Positions 22,685-34,521 of a stretch of DNA of 64,000 nt are shown in pieces (within the stretch, counting starts at the first letter, position 1; each line of letters starts with the position of its first letter). A program made the translations under genes and the position numbers. The stretch spans positions 197,393 to 261,392 of the forward strand of contig ML977021.1 in the NCBI GenBank assembly GCA_010015675.1, given 5' to 3'. The DNA is from Byssothecium circinans (Eukaryota; Ascomycota; Dothideomycetes; Pleosporales; Massarinaceae). The notes beneath the pieces were generated by a model that saw nothing but the letters and a program-made list of their open reading frames with translations, was not told the DNA's origin and ran no database searches.

Positions 22685-25235
22685 ATGCGAACCGATGGAC
22701 CTTTTTGGAAAGGTAAGAGGTAAACATATGTACTACGAGCGATACTCATTCCCTATTTAGGACTCAAGGAAGGAGCGGAAAGTTGGGAAGAAAAGAGAAA
22801 ACGTTTACGAGAAAGTCTCAAAACTCGCCAGGAAAGTTATCAATTAGAGTATCAGAATAACCACGTAGGACTGTCGCACAGGAACCTCGGAGATGACTTG
22901 AACAGTTATGATGAGGAGGTTTTTGCACACCTGTCAGCTACACCGTACTCTATTGTTCGCCATGCAACTGCCAAAATCAAAAATGAGATGCTACAGCTCA
23001 TGATACAGACGCTTCAGATATCCGATGAGCCATTCATTGTGGAGCGCAAACTCAACGAACCGGACAAGCTTGGGATACCCCTCCTTCACAAAGCTGTTGA
23101 ACAGGGACGAATCGATTGTGCTGCACTGCTTGTGGCACATGGAGCAGATCCTTCCATACCGTCTAGAAGCCATGGCACGGCCAGGGATTTCCTCTCTCGA
23201 AACAAAAGTCTTTCGCCCAGACAAGCCCGAGAAATGCGAGACTTGCTGGACCTCCAAACAGTAATCGCACTTGATCCGGAGGAATCCATTTTGGCGTGTT
23301 CCTCACCTTACAACAGGATGGCAGGTTCCAGATGGGTGTACTTCACCCCAGAGGAATTGCTGCAAGACCGATCTAGCCGTGAACGCCTCTTTGGGGATTG
23401 GCGGTCATCCGATTGGGTACATGTTTTGTCCACTAATGTGAGTAAATCTTCCAGACCATCAACTCAGTATAACGCTAATAAAATTAGGGGCTAATACTTC
23501 TCGTATGTATAAAAAGACCCATGGTTCCGCTATTTAACAATAATACCTAGGTCATTTTTCGAGCGATTCAAAGATGGCCTGATGCATGGTCGAGTGTTCG
23601 CTCGCCGAAATCCGAATCGAGTGTTAATTCTTCGGAATCGGAGTGGAGCCCTAAACTTCCCGACGTGGTCGACTTCTTTTATAACAGTTTCCGGCCCCCC
23701 TCAGTCGCTCCTGGTGATCCATACTTGAATTACAGGGAGACACTGCACTATCCGAACAACTCTGGTCGTCAAGCGACACTGAAATGCACCGCTATTGTGG
23801 TATGTGCTTAGTATCCCCTGTTTCTATGTTGCTTACAAGTTACCTATTCAGTTCCCTTTTTTGGCGCTCAGCACGGAGACGCTTCACAATAACAAAAGGA
23901 AAGAGTACAGAAGGATGAGAGAGACTCTGTCAACCAGTACTCCCGTGGAATACTCTGAGGACTGTACTATTCATTTTACCCGCAGTCTAGATGAAGCGTA
24001 TTATCCCGGGCTCGATGCCCTAGACCTTGAGACCAGGAATCGTGACCAAGTGGTGTCCAGCTACCTGAAAACCTCACGCGGCGAGGGAGCAAAATCAAAG
24101 CCGATTATTGTAGTTCCTCAACTTTGGCTCTGGAGAATAGGAAACAACATTGTGTCTGCTTGCTCGATGACTCAGGAATCATCAGTATTCCATCGACGGG
24201 AATATTACACCGGCGTGAACCAAAAGGAGCTGATATGGAAGCCTTTGCGCAAGACACACAACGCGGACTTGCAGTGTGGCCTTATAATTGCGGGCTTTAT
24301 CGAAAATTTTGGAAGAGGATCCACCGTGGAGGGTATCGACTTCCCTCCTGCCCTCAGCATGTTCGAAACTTGCCTGGTTTCCGTGCTATTAGATGTCACC
24401 CGGTATATGGAAAACAGAAAGCCGGAGTCAATCAGCTACTCTCGGGAGAAATCCTTCATCCATAAGTTGTCCGACATACAGAGCGAGCTTGCTATGATAA
24501 AGGACGTCTTGGAACAGCAGAAGGAAGTCTTGGACGCGCTGTTCCACGACCGATCCGAACTGAATGAGGACGATGCAGAATCTCAAGAAGAAATGGTTCA
24601 AGATGACTGGGCCGAAGTTGAAAGGGCGCGTATTACTCTTGAAAAATATGGACGCCGAGTAGACAAGATAAGCAGCGACACCGAAAGAATCGACAAAGAG
24701 ATCCAGGATATGCTCAACCTCAAGCGCACCTACGCCAGCGTCAAAGACGCACACGCCAGCGTTCTGATCAGCACGGCAGTCATTGGTTTCACAGTCGTTA
24801 CCATCATCTTCGCTCCCCTAGCCTTCCTCACTGCGCTCTTTGCGTTGAAAATTGAGGGATTCGAGAACCTTCGAGTTGATAAAACGTCGGAAATTTACAA
24901 AAGTGGTTATTTAGGCGGAATCTTTGGTGAGTCCATCCCTATGCTTGGCCAATAAGTATTCATATCATAAGAAAGGGCGCTAACTTTGGATAGTTGGTAG
25001 TGAAATCCTGACGATTGCTTTGACATGCACAGCTGTAGCAGTATCGCTGTGGTATCTTAAACATTGGGATACAGCTGACGAGAAGGCGAATGGCGGAGGG
25101 ACATCACAACGCGACGAAAATAGCGCAAAAAGCGATCAGGAAAGCCCTGGAGGGAGTGCTGCGAAGAGTAAGGATGATATAGAATCACAACGAAGTAAGC
25201 GACCGGCTTGGAGGTTCTTCCACCGCAAGGCCTAG
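22685..25235 (+). CDS. Ankyrin/CorA-like magnesium-transporter-fold membrane protein (761 aa)
   Basis: Six exons: 22685–22712, 22761–23437, 23488–23502, 23551–23799, 23852–24926 and 24994–25235; all phases agree (2286 nt). The N-terminus begins MRTDGPFWKGLKEGAESWEE. One clear ankyrin-type repeat (GIPLLHKAVEQGRIDCAALL, then VAHGADPS) sits near residue 125. The middle part, with PIIVVPQLWLWRIGNNIVSA, matches fungal CorA-like proteins. A long helix (DIQSELAMIKDVLEQQKEVL) precedes two closing TM segments: ISTAVIGFTVVTIIFAPLAF and ILTIALTCTAVAVSLWYL. The canonical GMN loop of bacterial CorA is not seen between them, so transport activity is uncertain. The third exon is a 15-nt microexon coding GLILL. 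Likely role: membrane protein with N-terminal ankyrin sensing or docking module. Confidence 0.85.
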
Positions 25236-25755
25236 CAACATACAGTAATTTTACTATTTGTCTGGAAGTCTGGGTAGCTACTTCTGTTCTTTCTCACATG
25301 CAAGCCATGTTAAGGAGGGATCCATGATGGTGAGAGAGCCGCTAATAGCTAGGATTAGAGGATTCTGTAGGAGAGCCGGGCGAAATTTTTTTTACGAATG
25401 GTCCTGGTTCTAGCTGGCAGACCCCCCTCTACCGTCTTCGTCTCAGATACTTGCGTCAAGCTCATTTCTGCACAATTTCATTGGGGAAGATTCATTGCTG
25501 CCGCAATAGTCGCGTCCCGACAACGCGCTTCACCTCACCCTCACCGACGCGTAACGAGCTCTCTCACCACGGGAGCAGGACGAGTCTCCACATCTCTGCC
25601 GACTCTCATCTTTTCCTTCTAACTGAAGACACCTCTCTTCGGCCCGTCCACTGCGAGTACACCAACACCAACACTAGGATAGCACGACTACCCTCGTGTT
25701 CGTTCTTCGCTGTTCGCCCGTCTAGTTGTATACAGTCGTTTCAAACGCTATAAAC
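25236..25755. other. Promoter region of the J-domain gene
   Basis: 520 bp between tandem genes; the last ~300 bp are pyrimidine-rich on the + strand, as in fungal promoters and leaders. Nothing else seen. Confidence 0.45.
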
Positions 25756-27254
25756 ATGCACGACAACGCGCCAATCCAGCCAGAGAAGCCGGACCACTAC
25801 TTCAATCTCAAAGTCCCGCAATCCGCGCCACGCATGCAGATAAAGAAGTCGTACAACCAGCTCGTCTTGCTCCACCACCCCGACAAGCAAGGCCCTGGGG
25901 CAAGCGGTGATGTTGCTGAGTTCCGGAAGGTAAAAGCCCCAAATTCCTTCCCATCACCTTTCTCTCCTTTCTTGCTCCACTTCCACTATTTTGGAAGGGA
26001 GTTACTAATCTAGAGCACGGATCTTAGGTACAAGAAGCCTGGGAGATCCTCGGCGACGAGACGCTGCGCGCTGAATACGACGAATATTACGACGATGTGA
26101 GAAGGGAGTGGGAAGAATACCGTGAGGCACTGGACGAGCAGGAGCGTAAGAACAATGAGAATCCGGACCAGCGCCGCGCAAGGCTGCGTGAGGAGGCGAG
26201 GGCCGAGCGTGTAAAGCTGGCCGAAGAGCAGAGAAGACAAGAGGAAGAAGAGGAGCGGGAGAGGGAAGAGGAAGAGCAGAAAAGAAAAGAAGAGGAGGCT
26301 CGACGCGCCCGGGGGAATCGCCCGCTGACGCACGCCGAGCGCTGGGAGAAAGTCTTCGCGTTCCGAGAGGAGTGGCGGGCTAAAGCCATCAAGGAAGAGG
26401 ACGCCGAGCACGAAAACTACTCCTCAACCAAAGGAAGAGATTTCCTAGCCGACGGGCTCGAGTGCTACTGCTGGGGCTGCAAGTGGCGCCGCCAGCGAGT
26501 CAACAAGGAGGAGTGGGAGATGGGAATGCCGCTGTGGTACTGGGAGAAGCTGATCATGGCCGACGAGAAGCGGAAGAAGGCTGAGGAAGAGAGACAGCGA
26601 AGAGAAGACGAAGCATACCGTCGCTTCGAAGAAGCAGTTCGTAAGGATAAGGAAGAGAGACAGCGAAGGGAAGACGAAGCACACCATCGCTCCGAAGAAG
26701 CTTCTCGCAAGGCCCGCGAAGAACAAGCCCGCCAGGCCCGCGAACGTATCGAAAAAGAACGTCTCGCGTCCGAAAAACGCGCCAGACTTGCCCAAGAAGC
26801 AGCAGAGCGCAAACGAAAAGCAAAAGAACGCACCGCAGAAATGCGTTCCAACGAAGCAACCCGCCGCCTCCGCGAAGAGCAGGAAAAAGCCGCCCAGCTG
26901 CGGATCGCGCGCGCTCATATAGAACGCCAACAGGTTGCCTACATGCAAAAACTTCAAACCCTCCAATCCAGCGAAGGGAAGCGAAATGAGCAGGAACAGG
27001 TAGAGGTCGTCCTCGATCTAGGATGGAAGAAAGATAAGAATAAAAACAAAAAGGGCATAAAATTGCAATGTCTGTTCTGCGCCGCGCGGATCGAGTATTA
27101 TGCTTGGGTGTGCCCCGAGGGAGGCGCGGTAGCGTGTAATCCGTGTAAGAATCGGTTGAGTCGATTTGTTCCTGTTCCGCTTCGTATCGCTGAAGAAGAA
27201 GAGGGAGAGGAGAAAGCGGACGGGGATGTTGACGAGAAGGTAAAAGATGGTTGA
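25756..27254 (+). CDS. DnaJ (J-domain) protein with charged coiled coil and C-terminal Cys cluster (466 aa)
   Basis: Exons 25756–25929 and 26028–27254 join in phase 0. The J domain occupies residues ~10–85: DHYFNLKVPQSA, helix IKKSYNQLVLL, the HPD tripeptide at 41–43 that stimulates Hsp70 ATPase, then VQEAWEILGDETLRAEYDEY. From ~90 to ~390 the protein is almost uninterrupted Glu/Arg/Lys helix (repeated EERQRREDEA units). It is broken near 200 by a small Cys/Trp patch (CYCWGCKWRR). The C-terminus has a possible zinc-binding unit: LQCLFCAARIEYYAWVCPEG followed by VACNPCKNRL (CxxC…C…CxxC). J proteins of this type are fungal co-chaperones of unknown client. The start ATG directly precedes HDNAPIQPEKPD. 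Confidence 0.85.
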
Positions 27255-28084
27255 GAGGAATAGCGAGTTTAGAGTGGATGTGTAGTCTCCATAGTGTCAA
27301 GGGGTTGACGGCATCAGTCTAGAGGAATGTGGCGACCGGGCCGACGAAGATGAGAAAGGAACTTTGCGCTTTGCAGTTGCAGTATACAATCGGTCTTCGA
27401 CGATTATACAGCCGATTACGCTGTTCGAAGGCGTGGGCCGTACTGTGGATGGAGAGGAGGACATCGGTTGCATTCGGAGCCCATCGTTGGGATACCAGGA
27501 CTCCCTCTTCCTCGACATATGTCGTTTCTCTGTATGGGTGAACCGTCATGCATGTAATTACTTTTCTCCTCATATCCCGACTCTTAGAATTTTGACAGAA
27601 AGGAAGGAATTGAAGGACCCTACATTCCAACCGCAGTTGTAGTGGAGATTACCTCGCACATTAAACTATCACCGATGACGCACCATTCCCAAACCAATCT
27701 TGTCGAACATTCACATTCCAGTTCCACACCTAGGTATTCCTCACCTCAATCCGGTAAGCTTCCAAAGTTACGTTCACGGCCATGCCATCGAGGTCCGGGA
27801 GGGGGACTGCAAGAAAAACTAACTCTGTGGGTATTTTAGTCGAATGCTAGTTCGATAAACCATACATACAGCCATAACAGAGAAATTCCCAAGCCCGCTC
27901 GCCCATGCCAGTGACGACGGGATTAAAAAAATGCCCAGTCGGTATACAGACAGTACAAGTATACCCAGGTAAAAAAGGGATGATGCCTGCTAAATCTACT
28001 TGCAACACAACGACAGATCCAATTCCCTCAGCAAATGCCACGTCTCACATGCTTCTTAGCCAGAAAGGAAAAGGAGAATATTGT
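27255..28084. other. Gene-free interval
   Basis: 830 bp downstream of the J-domain gene. No supported reading frame, repeat or RNA gene. Confidence 0.4.
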
Positions 28085-28330
28085 TCACCGAATCTCCTTC
28101 TCCATATCCTTCCAATGATTCTTCTCTATAAACCCCGCTAGACTCATCCTAACACTATTCTTCAACGCCTCACTCTTGCCATCCATATTCCCTTTCCGAT
28201 TCACAGCCTTCGCAATCATTCCTGCGTCATTATCCGGGTCCTGCGCCCCGCCGACTCTCCAAATCGTAAACAACGGTGGACTCATTGTATACCAACTCAA
28301 CGCGCCTTCTGCCGTGCAAACACGATCTTG
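28085..28330 (-). pseudogene. Orphan exon-like fragment, unknown family
   Basis: An 81-codon open stretch ending in TAA-bounded sequence upstream and a proper stop downstream. It reads like protein rather than chance: CTAEGALSWYTMSPPLFTIW, then RVGGAQDPDNDAGMIAKAVN, then KSEALKNSVRM and HWKDMEKEIR. There is no convincing start, and only ~95 bp separate it from the stop of the APH-like gene upstream on the same strand. It therefore looks like the last exon of a gene whose body is gone, or a 3' exon alternatively joined to the APH-like gene. I cannot name the family. Confidence 0.35.
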
Positions 28331-28424
28331 TTATCGATGAGTTGTGTCATATGATTAGACCAATAAAGGACCTGTATCTGATCAAACAAATCCTTAAGAA
28401 CTATGCTAATAACAAGTTCCTTAT

Positions 28425-29539
28425 TTAAAGCAGACATAAGGCGGAAAGGTATGCGATTGCATGTTCTTTTTCCTCAAGGCCATACTCTCGGAAGAATCCA
28501 AACAGCCTTGCAACTTCGATTGAACGCCGATCATCTTCCGAGACATGGCCAGTCACCCGGTAGAAAGTTTTCCAAAACAATCCCCGAAGGCTATGATGGT
28601 TGGGGTGAAAGTGCCAATTGGTTCTGGTCTGGATACCAAGGACGACCTCCATACTCGCAAGGGACACGCCGAACGGGGCAATCTTAGCGTCAGCCCAATT
28701 GATGATGCCTGTAACAAGACAATTAGTCTTCATCTCCCTAGACATCGCTCCAGAGAACACCGAAGGGAGAGAAAAGGAAAATTCTGCATGGACACTTGCC
28801 TGTGATATGGCCGGTGGCCTCATCCACATGAAAATTGTTTTCTAAGAGATCATCATGTTGGAGAACCATGGGATAGCTGGGCCGGAAGAGCCGCGGAAGC
28901 TCTTGGCGAACATCGTCTAGCTTTGCTTGAAGTTGGGCAGGCAGGTCTCGAGAGACTTCATCCAAGATCTTGGAGTACTCGCTAAGTAAGCCAAGAGGCG
29001 GCTCCGACGTATGGGCAGGTTTGTTGATCCACGCCGAAGCAAAGAATCTATAGGAGTCTTTCGTCAACTAGCCATACAACATAAACAACCATAGATGTGG
29101 CATCAGACCTTGCAAAGTCTTGCACAGTTTTCTGCAGACGTTGTTCCATTGCAGGGTCAGGAGAAAAGAACTGATTCCTGACTCGACAGAAAGCCGGCCC
29201 GGGGACAAGATCTGCCACGTATACGTGGACTGGCCCAAACATGCCTTGGGACTTGCATTCGGGGACAAAATCTCCATAAAGCTGCCTTGCAATCTCGATT
29301 TGTCTCATGGGTAATTGGGAGCGCCGAAACTGGACGACCTGAGCCGCCTCGTTTCCAGACACAGTATAGCTGGTCGCACCTTGCACTGGCGTGGCAGAGA
29401 CAGGACTGTCGAGCAGGTTGGCCGCAAAATGGTCGATTTCGTCCCTCGCAAGTCCATGCTTCTTGAAGAATTCGGCGATCTGGTAGGCTGAGAGTGCATC
29501 ATAAGCATCCGGCTTTGCTGCATAACCAGAGACATCCAT
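28425..29539 (-). CDS. Aminoglycoside-phosphotransferase-like (APH family) kinase-fold protein (320 aa)
   Basis: Exons 29109–29539, 28800–29047 and 28425–28708; the frame closes at 963 nt. The first junction joins VQDFA to RFFASAWINKPAHTSEPP. The second intron (28709–28799) starts with GCAAGT, a GC–AG intron; using it restores GHITG–IINWADA exactly. The catalytic region contains the APH-type H-x-D-x4-N motif (His208, Asp210, Asn215 in LQHDDLLENNF). The position that is usually the metal-binding Asp in I-I-D-W is Asn230 here, so activity is uncertain. The end, KEHAIAYLSALCLL, is the usual C-terminus of small fungal APH proteins. These are often of unknown substrate in fungi. I chose the ATG before DVSGYAAKPDAYDAL. 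Confidence 0.8.
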
Positions 29540-29991
29540 AGCGACGAAAACGCGTTTATTAGTGACAACGAAAATTAGAGGTGGAGGTTGGCGCAGCGAG
29601 CCTGGCACTTTGAATAAAGTAATCACCAGCCACCAAGATTCGCTGCTAAACGAGACGAAAACCTAACCTCCCTAATTATTTAGTTTTTTACTATACGTGC
29701 CTAGCCATTATAACGTGGATATAATAATGTGAATAAATAGAATTATAGCTATGCATGTATGATCTAGCTTGTATCTCTTTGCTTGATAGGGGAGGCGAGT
29801 TGAGAAGATGGATTGTAAATCACAGTCTTGGAATACCTTGCAAGCATTGGGAAAAGAGTAAAGCTGTATAAGGGATTAATGTCCTTCTTCACATTGCTAA
29901 AATATTTTTCCACGTCCAACCCCTCAAAAGCAATAGTAGAGACTCAACTCCCTCCTCCTCCCAATATCACCACCCCCACGACCCCAACAAT
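29540..29991. other. Intergenic region
   Basis: 450 bp of AT-rich sequence between the APH-like start and the aldo/keto reductase stop; no feature seen. Confidence 0.4.
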
Positions 29992-31382
29992 CTAATATCC
30001 AACCTTCTCCTTCGGCGCATACCTCTCCTCAAGATACTTCGCATCCTCATCGCTCAACTTAAAGTGCACATTCTCCACCGCCTCCTCAATCCTCTGCTTA
30101 CTACCCAGTCCAATAATCGGGCAAACGTCCTTCTTGACGCACCACGCTGTGGCGATACAAGCCATGCTGACATTATGCTTCTTCGCGACGTCCTCAACGC
30201 GCTTAATGATCTCCTGATCAATCTTGTCTTCGCGGTCGTGGACGAGCGTATGGAGGGCTTTGTCGGTTTCGGCGCGTTTGGATGATTTGTCGGACCACGG
30301 ACGTGTGAGGGCACCGCGTGCTATGGGAGACCAGGGGATGAGGCCGACACCGGTGTCTTTGCAGTAAGGGATCTGTGATGATGGTGAGCGTTTGTGGGGT
30401 TGCACAATGGGCAAATTGATGTAGGAGAGATATATCCATCACGTGATTAAGCACGTGACGGTCAATTCCCCGGGGCTCTTGACATTGCCCATTGTGGAGT
30501 TAGGTGGAGGGGGACAAACCATTTCACGCTCCTCTTCCCTGTAGATGAGGTTATAGTAGTTCTGCATAGATATGAACTTGTGCCAGCCGTTCTTCTCCGC
30601 GATGTTCTGAAGGGTTTGAAACTCCCATGCAGCCATCTAGTCACACACGTTGTCAGTCACCCTCTGGACTCTGCCACAGCTTGTATGTACTCACCGAACT
30701 CGCTCCAATGTACCTCACCCAACCCTTCTCCACAACATCGTTAAGAGCCTTCATGATCTCTTCTCGCGGCGTGTCACGATCCAAACGATGGATCTGCAAC
30801 ACGTCGATATACGTGCCCAGCCTCTCCACACTATTTTGCACCGCGTCGAAAATGTGCTTCCGGCTCAGACCCAGCTGGTTGACAAAGGGGCCATCGTTGG
30901 TCGACACCTCGGCGATTCCGAGATGCTTTCGCGATTCGTCGACGCCGAAGTAGCATTTGGAGAGTAGGACTACTTTCGAGCGGGGGATGGAGTACTTCTT
31001 GAGGGCTTTGGCGATGATGCGTTCTGAGGCGCCATGGGAGTAAATATCAGCCTAGGGGTATGTGTTAGCGTTCTGTATGTAGCGGTGGGCAAAAACGTTA
31101 TGGGAAGGAAAAGTACCGTATCCCAGGTATTAATGCCACACTTATACGCATGCTCAAGAAGCGGCAAGCTTTCCTCCTCATCGAGCACCCATGGTTGCCA
31201 TTCCTTGCTTCCATAGCTCATTGCACCCAAAATAACCCGAGAGACCTTGAGCCCAGACTTGCCCAAGCTATACAGCGTCAGCTATCATACTCTCCAGTCC
31301 TTTCCTTGCCCCTCCAATCCAGGCAGAGAGAGCGGGTTGCGGCGTAATCTTACTTGACGTATTCCATCTTCTTGTCGGTCAT
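29992..31382 (-). CDS. Aldo/keto reductase, Aad / Kv-beta-like subfamily (344 aa)
   Basis: Five exons: 31354–31382, 31117–31267, 30695–31051, 30520–30636 and 29992–30372; total 1035 nt in frame. An NADPH-dependent TIM-barrel oxidoreductase. The N-terminus reads [20 protein letters not shown]. The catalytic tetrad region is present: Asp and Tyr in [15 protein letters not shown], Lys in [10 protein letters not shown] and His in DVLQIHRLD. Cofactor-side motifs follow: [29 protein letters not shown] and [15 protein letters not shown]. Length and motifs fit the group that includes aryl-alcohol dehydrogenases and versiconal hemiacetal acetate reductase, but no toxin cluster surrounds it. Intron 4 is the longest (147 nt) and contains two CACGTG sites. 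Confidence 0.9.
30440..30457. promoter_or_regulatory. Pair of CACGTG E-boxes inside an intron
   Basis: Two palindromic CACGTG sites at 30440–30445 and 30452–30457 with a 6-bp spacer, inside intron 4 of the aldo/keto reductase. bHLH regulators bind this core in fungi. The function here is inference. Confidence 0.35.
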
Positions 31383-32069
31383 GATTACTAGTCTTTAGTG
31401 TTGTGATCGTGGGTCGTCAATCGCTCGCTCGTCCGATGGATAAAATGTTGAACGCAGCTCGATTATTGCGGATCCGCGCGTTCTTGTACCTTCAGCGCCG
31501 GCCGAAATTTGATCTAAACTCCGTTCAATTAACGATTCTTGGTTCTTATGAGCGGACATCCGGCCTCTAATGCTGGCTCTTCCAGTAGCTCACCCACCCT
31601 TTGGAGCGGCGATAGGCCTATGTCCGTCGCCATGATTACGCCAGTATAGCGGGGTGAGTACTGCTGCCGATAGATACCGGATGCGTAGCGTGCTAGCGGA
31701 GAACTGCTCTTAGTGAATAGAATATGGTGAAAGAGCGATGTTGGTCTCGTGTAATAAGTGCACCAAAATACTGTCAGCACTTCGGTCCGACAAACGCACC
31801 ACCACAGAATAATCTGGAGCGGAAACGAGGTAAATTGTGCTGGATTTGGCAGGCGACACCGCATCTCAAATATACATGTAGAGCTTCACATTTGCGGAGA
31901 CTTTTGGAGCCGGTTGTTTGAATGATCATGTCAGCCCGTAGGCATGCTATTCCATTGCATTGATAGCCCTAGTGGCTAATCCCTATAAAAATACCGCACC
32001 GGCCTCATCGTGAAGCCATGATCATGCCGTGAACGCCATCCCATGAATTTCGCCATCCCTATCAACCGC
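31383..32069. other. Intergenic region
   Basis: About 690 bp between two minus-strand genes: upstream of the reductase, downstream of polyubiquitin. A 34-codon minus frame near 31530–31630 is not convincing. Confidence 0.4.
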
Positions 32070-33126
<1,057 letters not shown>

Positions 33127-34521
33127 ATTGTGTGTGTCGGCGGTTGTCTTGGGGAGTGTTTTGGCGGTCGTGGGTGCGTTGAGCGTGTGCTGAGTGTTGT
33201 CGTGGTTGAGGTGTGGAAGAGTGTGGTGGAAGAGGAAGGGTGCAGGAGGCGGGCAGGCGGGTTTATATGGAGAGAGGCGTAGGCGGCAAGCTGAGGCTGT
33301 GACGCCTTTGAGGGTGAGTAATGCACGCAGCAGACGGCCCGTGCACCAATGAAATCAAGGCACAGAACGTTCGAGCGTCTTCGCAGGCAACGGGCAGAAT
33401 CAAGGACAGCGTCACAGCGGGTTGCTTCAACCAAACGCTCTTCAAAGACCAGTCTACCTCTGCACCTTCACCTTCACCTTCACCTTCACCTTCACCTTCA
33501 CCTTCACCTCGCTGCTGTCGATAACCATAATGCAGCTTCCCCGCCTCCTCCGTTATCGCGCCTGGGCCATGTGACGCCTGGCGTTATCGCGACAGTCCAA
33601 GTGCCCGCATCTAGCCAGTTGCGCCTTTCCTCCACCGCAACAAACAGGCCACATTATCATTCACCGCAAACTCGGGACCCTGGCGGCGCATGCCCTGTGC
33701 AAACGCGACGTCGCTTACGGCTTCATCCAGGATGTTCTCCGCCAGCTTCACGTATGGTGGTCTCTATACCTCTTAGCATCATGAAGACGAGCAAAGATGT
33801 CAACGACTGCAGGCATTGCCGCTTCCCTCGACTTGTGTGAGCGACAAAGGATGAATCTCACCAACGTAGGACTCACTTCCAGATCATCTCGAAACCGCCC
33901 GATACTCCGCGCTGTCGCTCAGCCCGACCCTTCTACGCCGATCTGCACCCGTTGTTGGCCACTACGCTCGCATACTACGTGTACCATGGATCAATAAATC
34001 TGGACCATAGTCATCCAGGCTCTGTTCGAGTACCTGGGCTTAAAAAGGAAAAAGTGGAAGTCAGCCAGCCACTAGCAGAAATACTATGGGTACAAGACCA
34101 GATCAAAGGTCTAGCAACGCATCGGCTTCAGCTACTAAAGGTGTCGTTCAGCATCTTGAGCTGGTACTGGCGCTCGGACAATGGGATAGCTTCGAGTTTC
34201 TGGAACACATCGTGAAAGGCTTGGAACCACCGACACGGAAACGTATGGTCATTCCCTTCGAACTGCCTTCCGCCACTTAGGAACAACACCATCACAATAC
34301 ACGTCTGATCCGTACCTGTCTCGCAGAATTGCAACCATACATTCGGTAGCTCCCGTTCAGTGACGTAGTCGATCCATCCCAGAACCTAGAACATCTTGAA
34401 ACCCTGCAGCATCAATAGTACCGTACCCTTTGTACCTTCCCTTGCGTATTTGAGGAAAATGAAAAGACCGAGCCTGGTTCAGCTTGACAGATCTCTCAGT
34501 TCACTACAAGCACGATACGCC
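33127..34521. other. Divergent promoter region, polyubiquitin / RNA-ligase-like gene
   Basis: 1.4 kb with the polyubiquitin promoter at the left, a CACCTT hexamer array (33463–33509) and several short open frames (33797–33997, 33952–34215, 34086–34280) that lack recognisable domains. No supported gene. Confidence 0.45.
33463..33509. repeat. (CACCTT)n hexanucleotide array upstream of polyubiquitin
   Basis: About eight perfect tandem copies, roughly 340 bp upstream of the polyubiquitin ATG. Read on the gene's own strand it is a run of AAGGTG, placing GAA every 6 bp (GTGAAG). Heat-shock factor recognises nGAAn units, though normally spaced 5 bp apart or inverted; a regulatory role is speculation. 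Confidence 0.75.

Noticed and set aside
28085..31382. A secondary-metabolite cluster around the aldo/keto reductase
   Set aside because: No polyketide synthase, NRPS, P450 or pathway regulator in reach; the neighbours are an APH-like protein and polyubiquitin.
31626..31645. ATGATTACGCCA string resembling the start of lacZ-alpha in cloning vectors
   Set aside because: Only about 13 matching bases and no flanking vector sequence; chance match.
33797..34280. Overlapping plus-strand frames between polyubiquitin and the RNA-ligase-like gene
   Set aside because: Could not be joined into a coherent gene; the segments contain no known motif.
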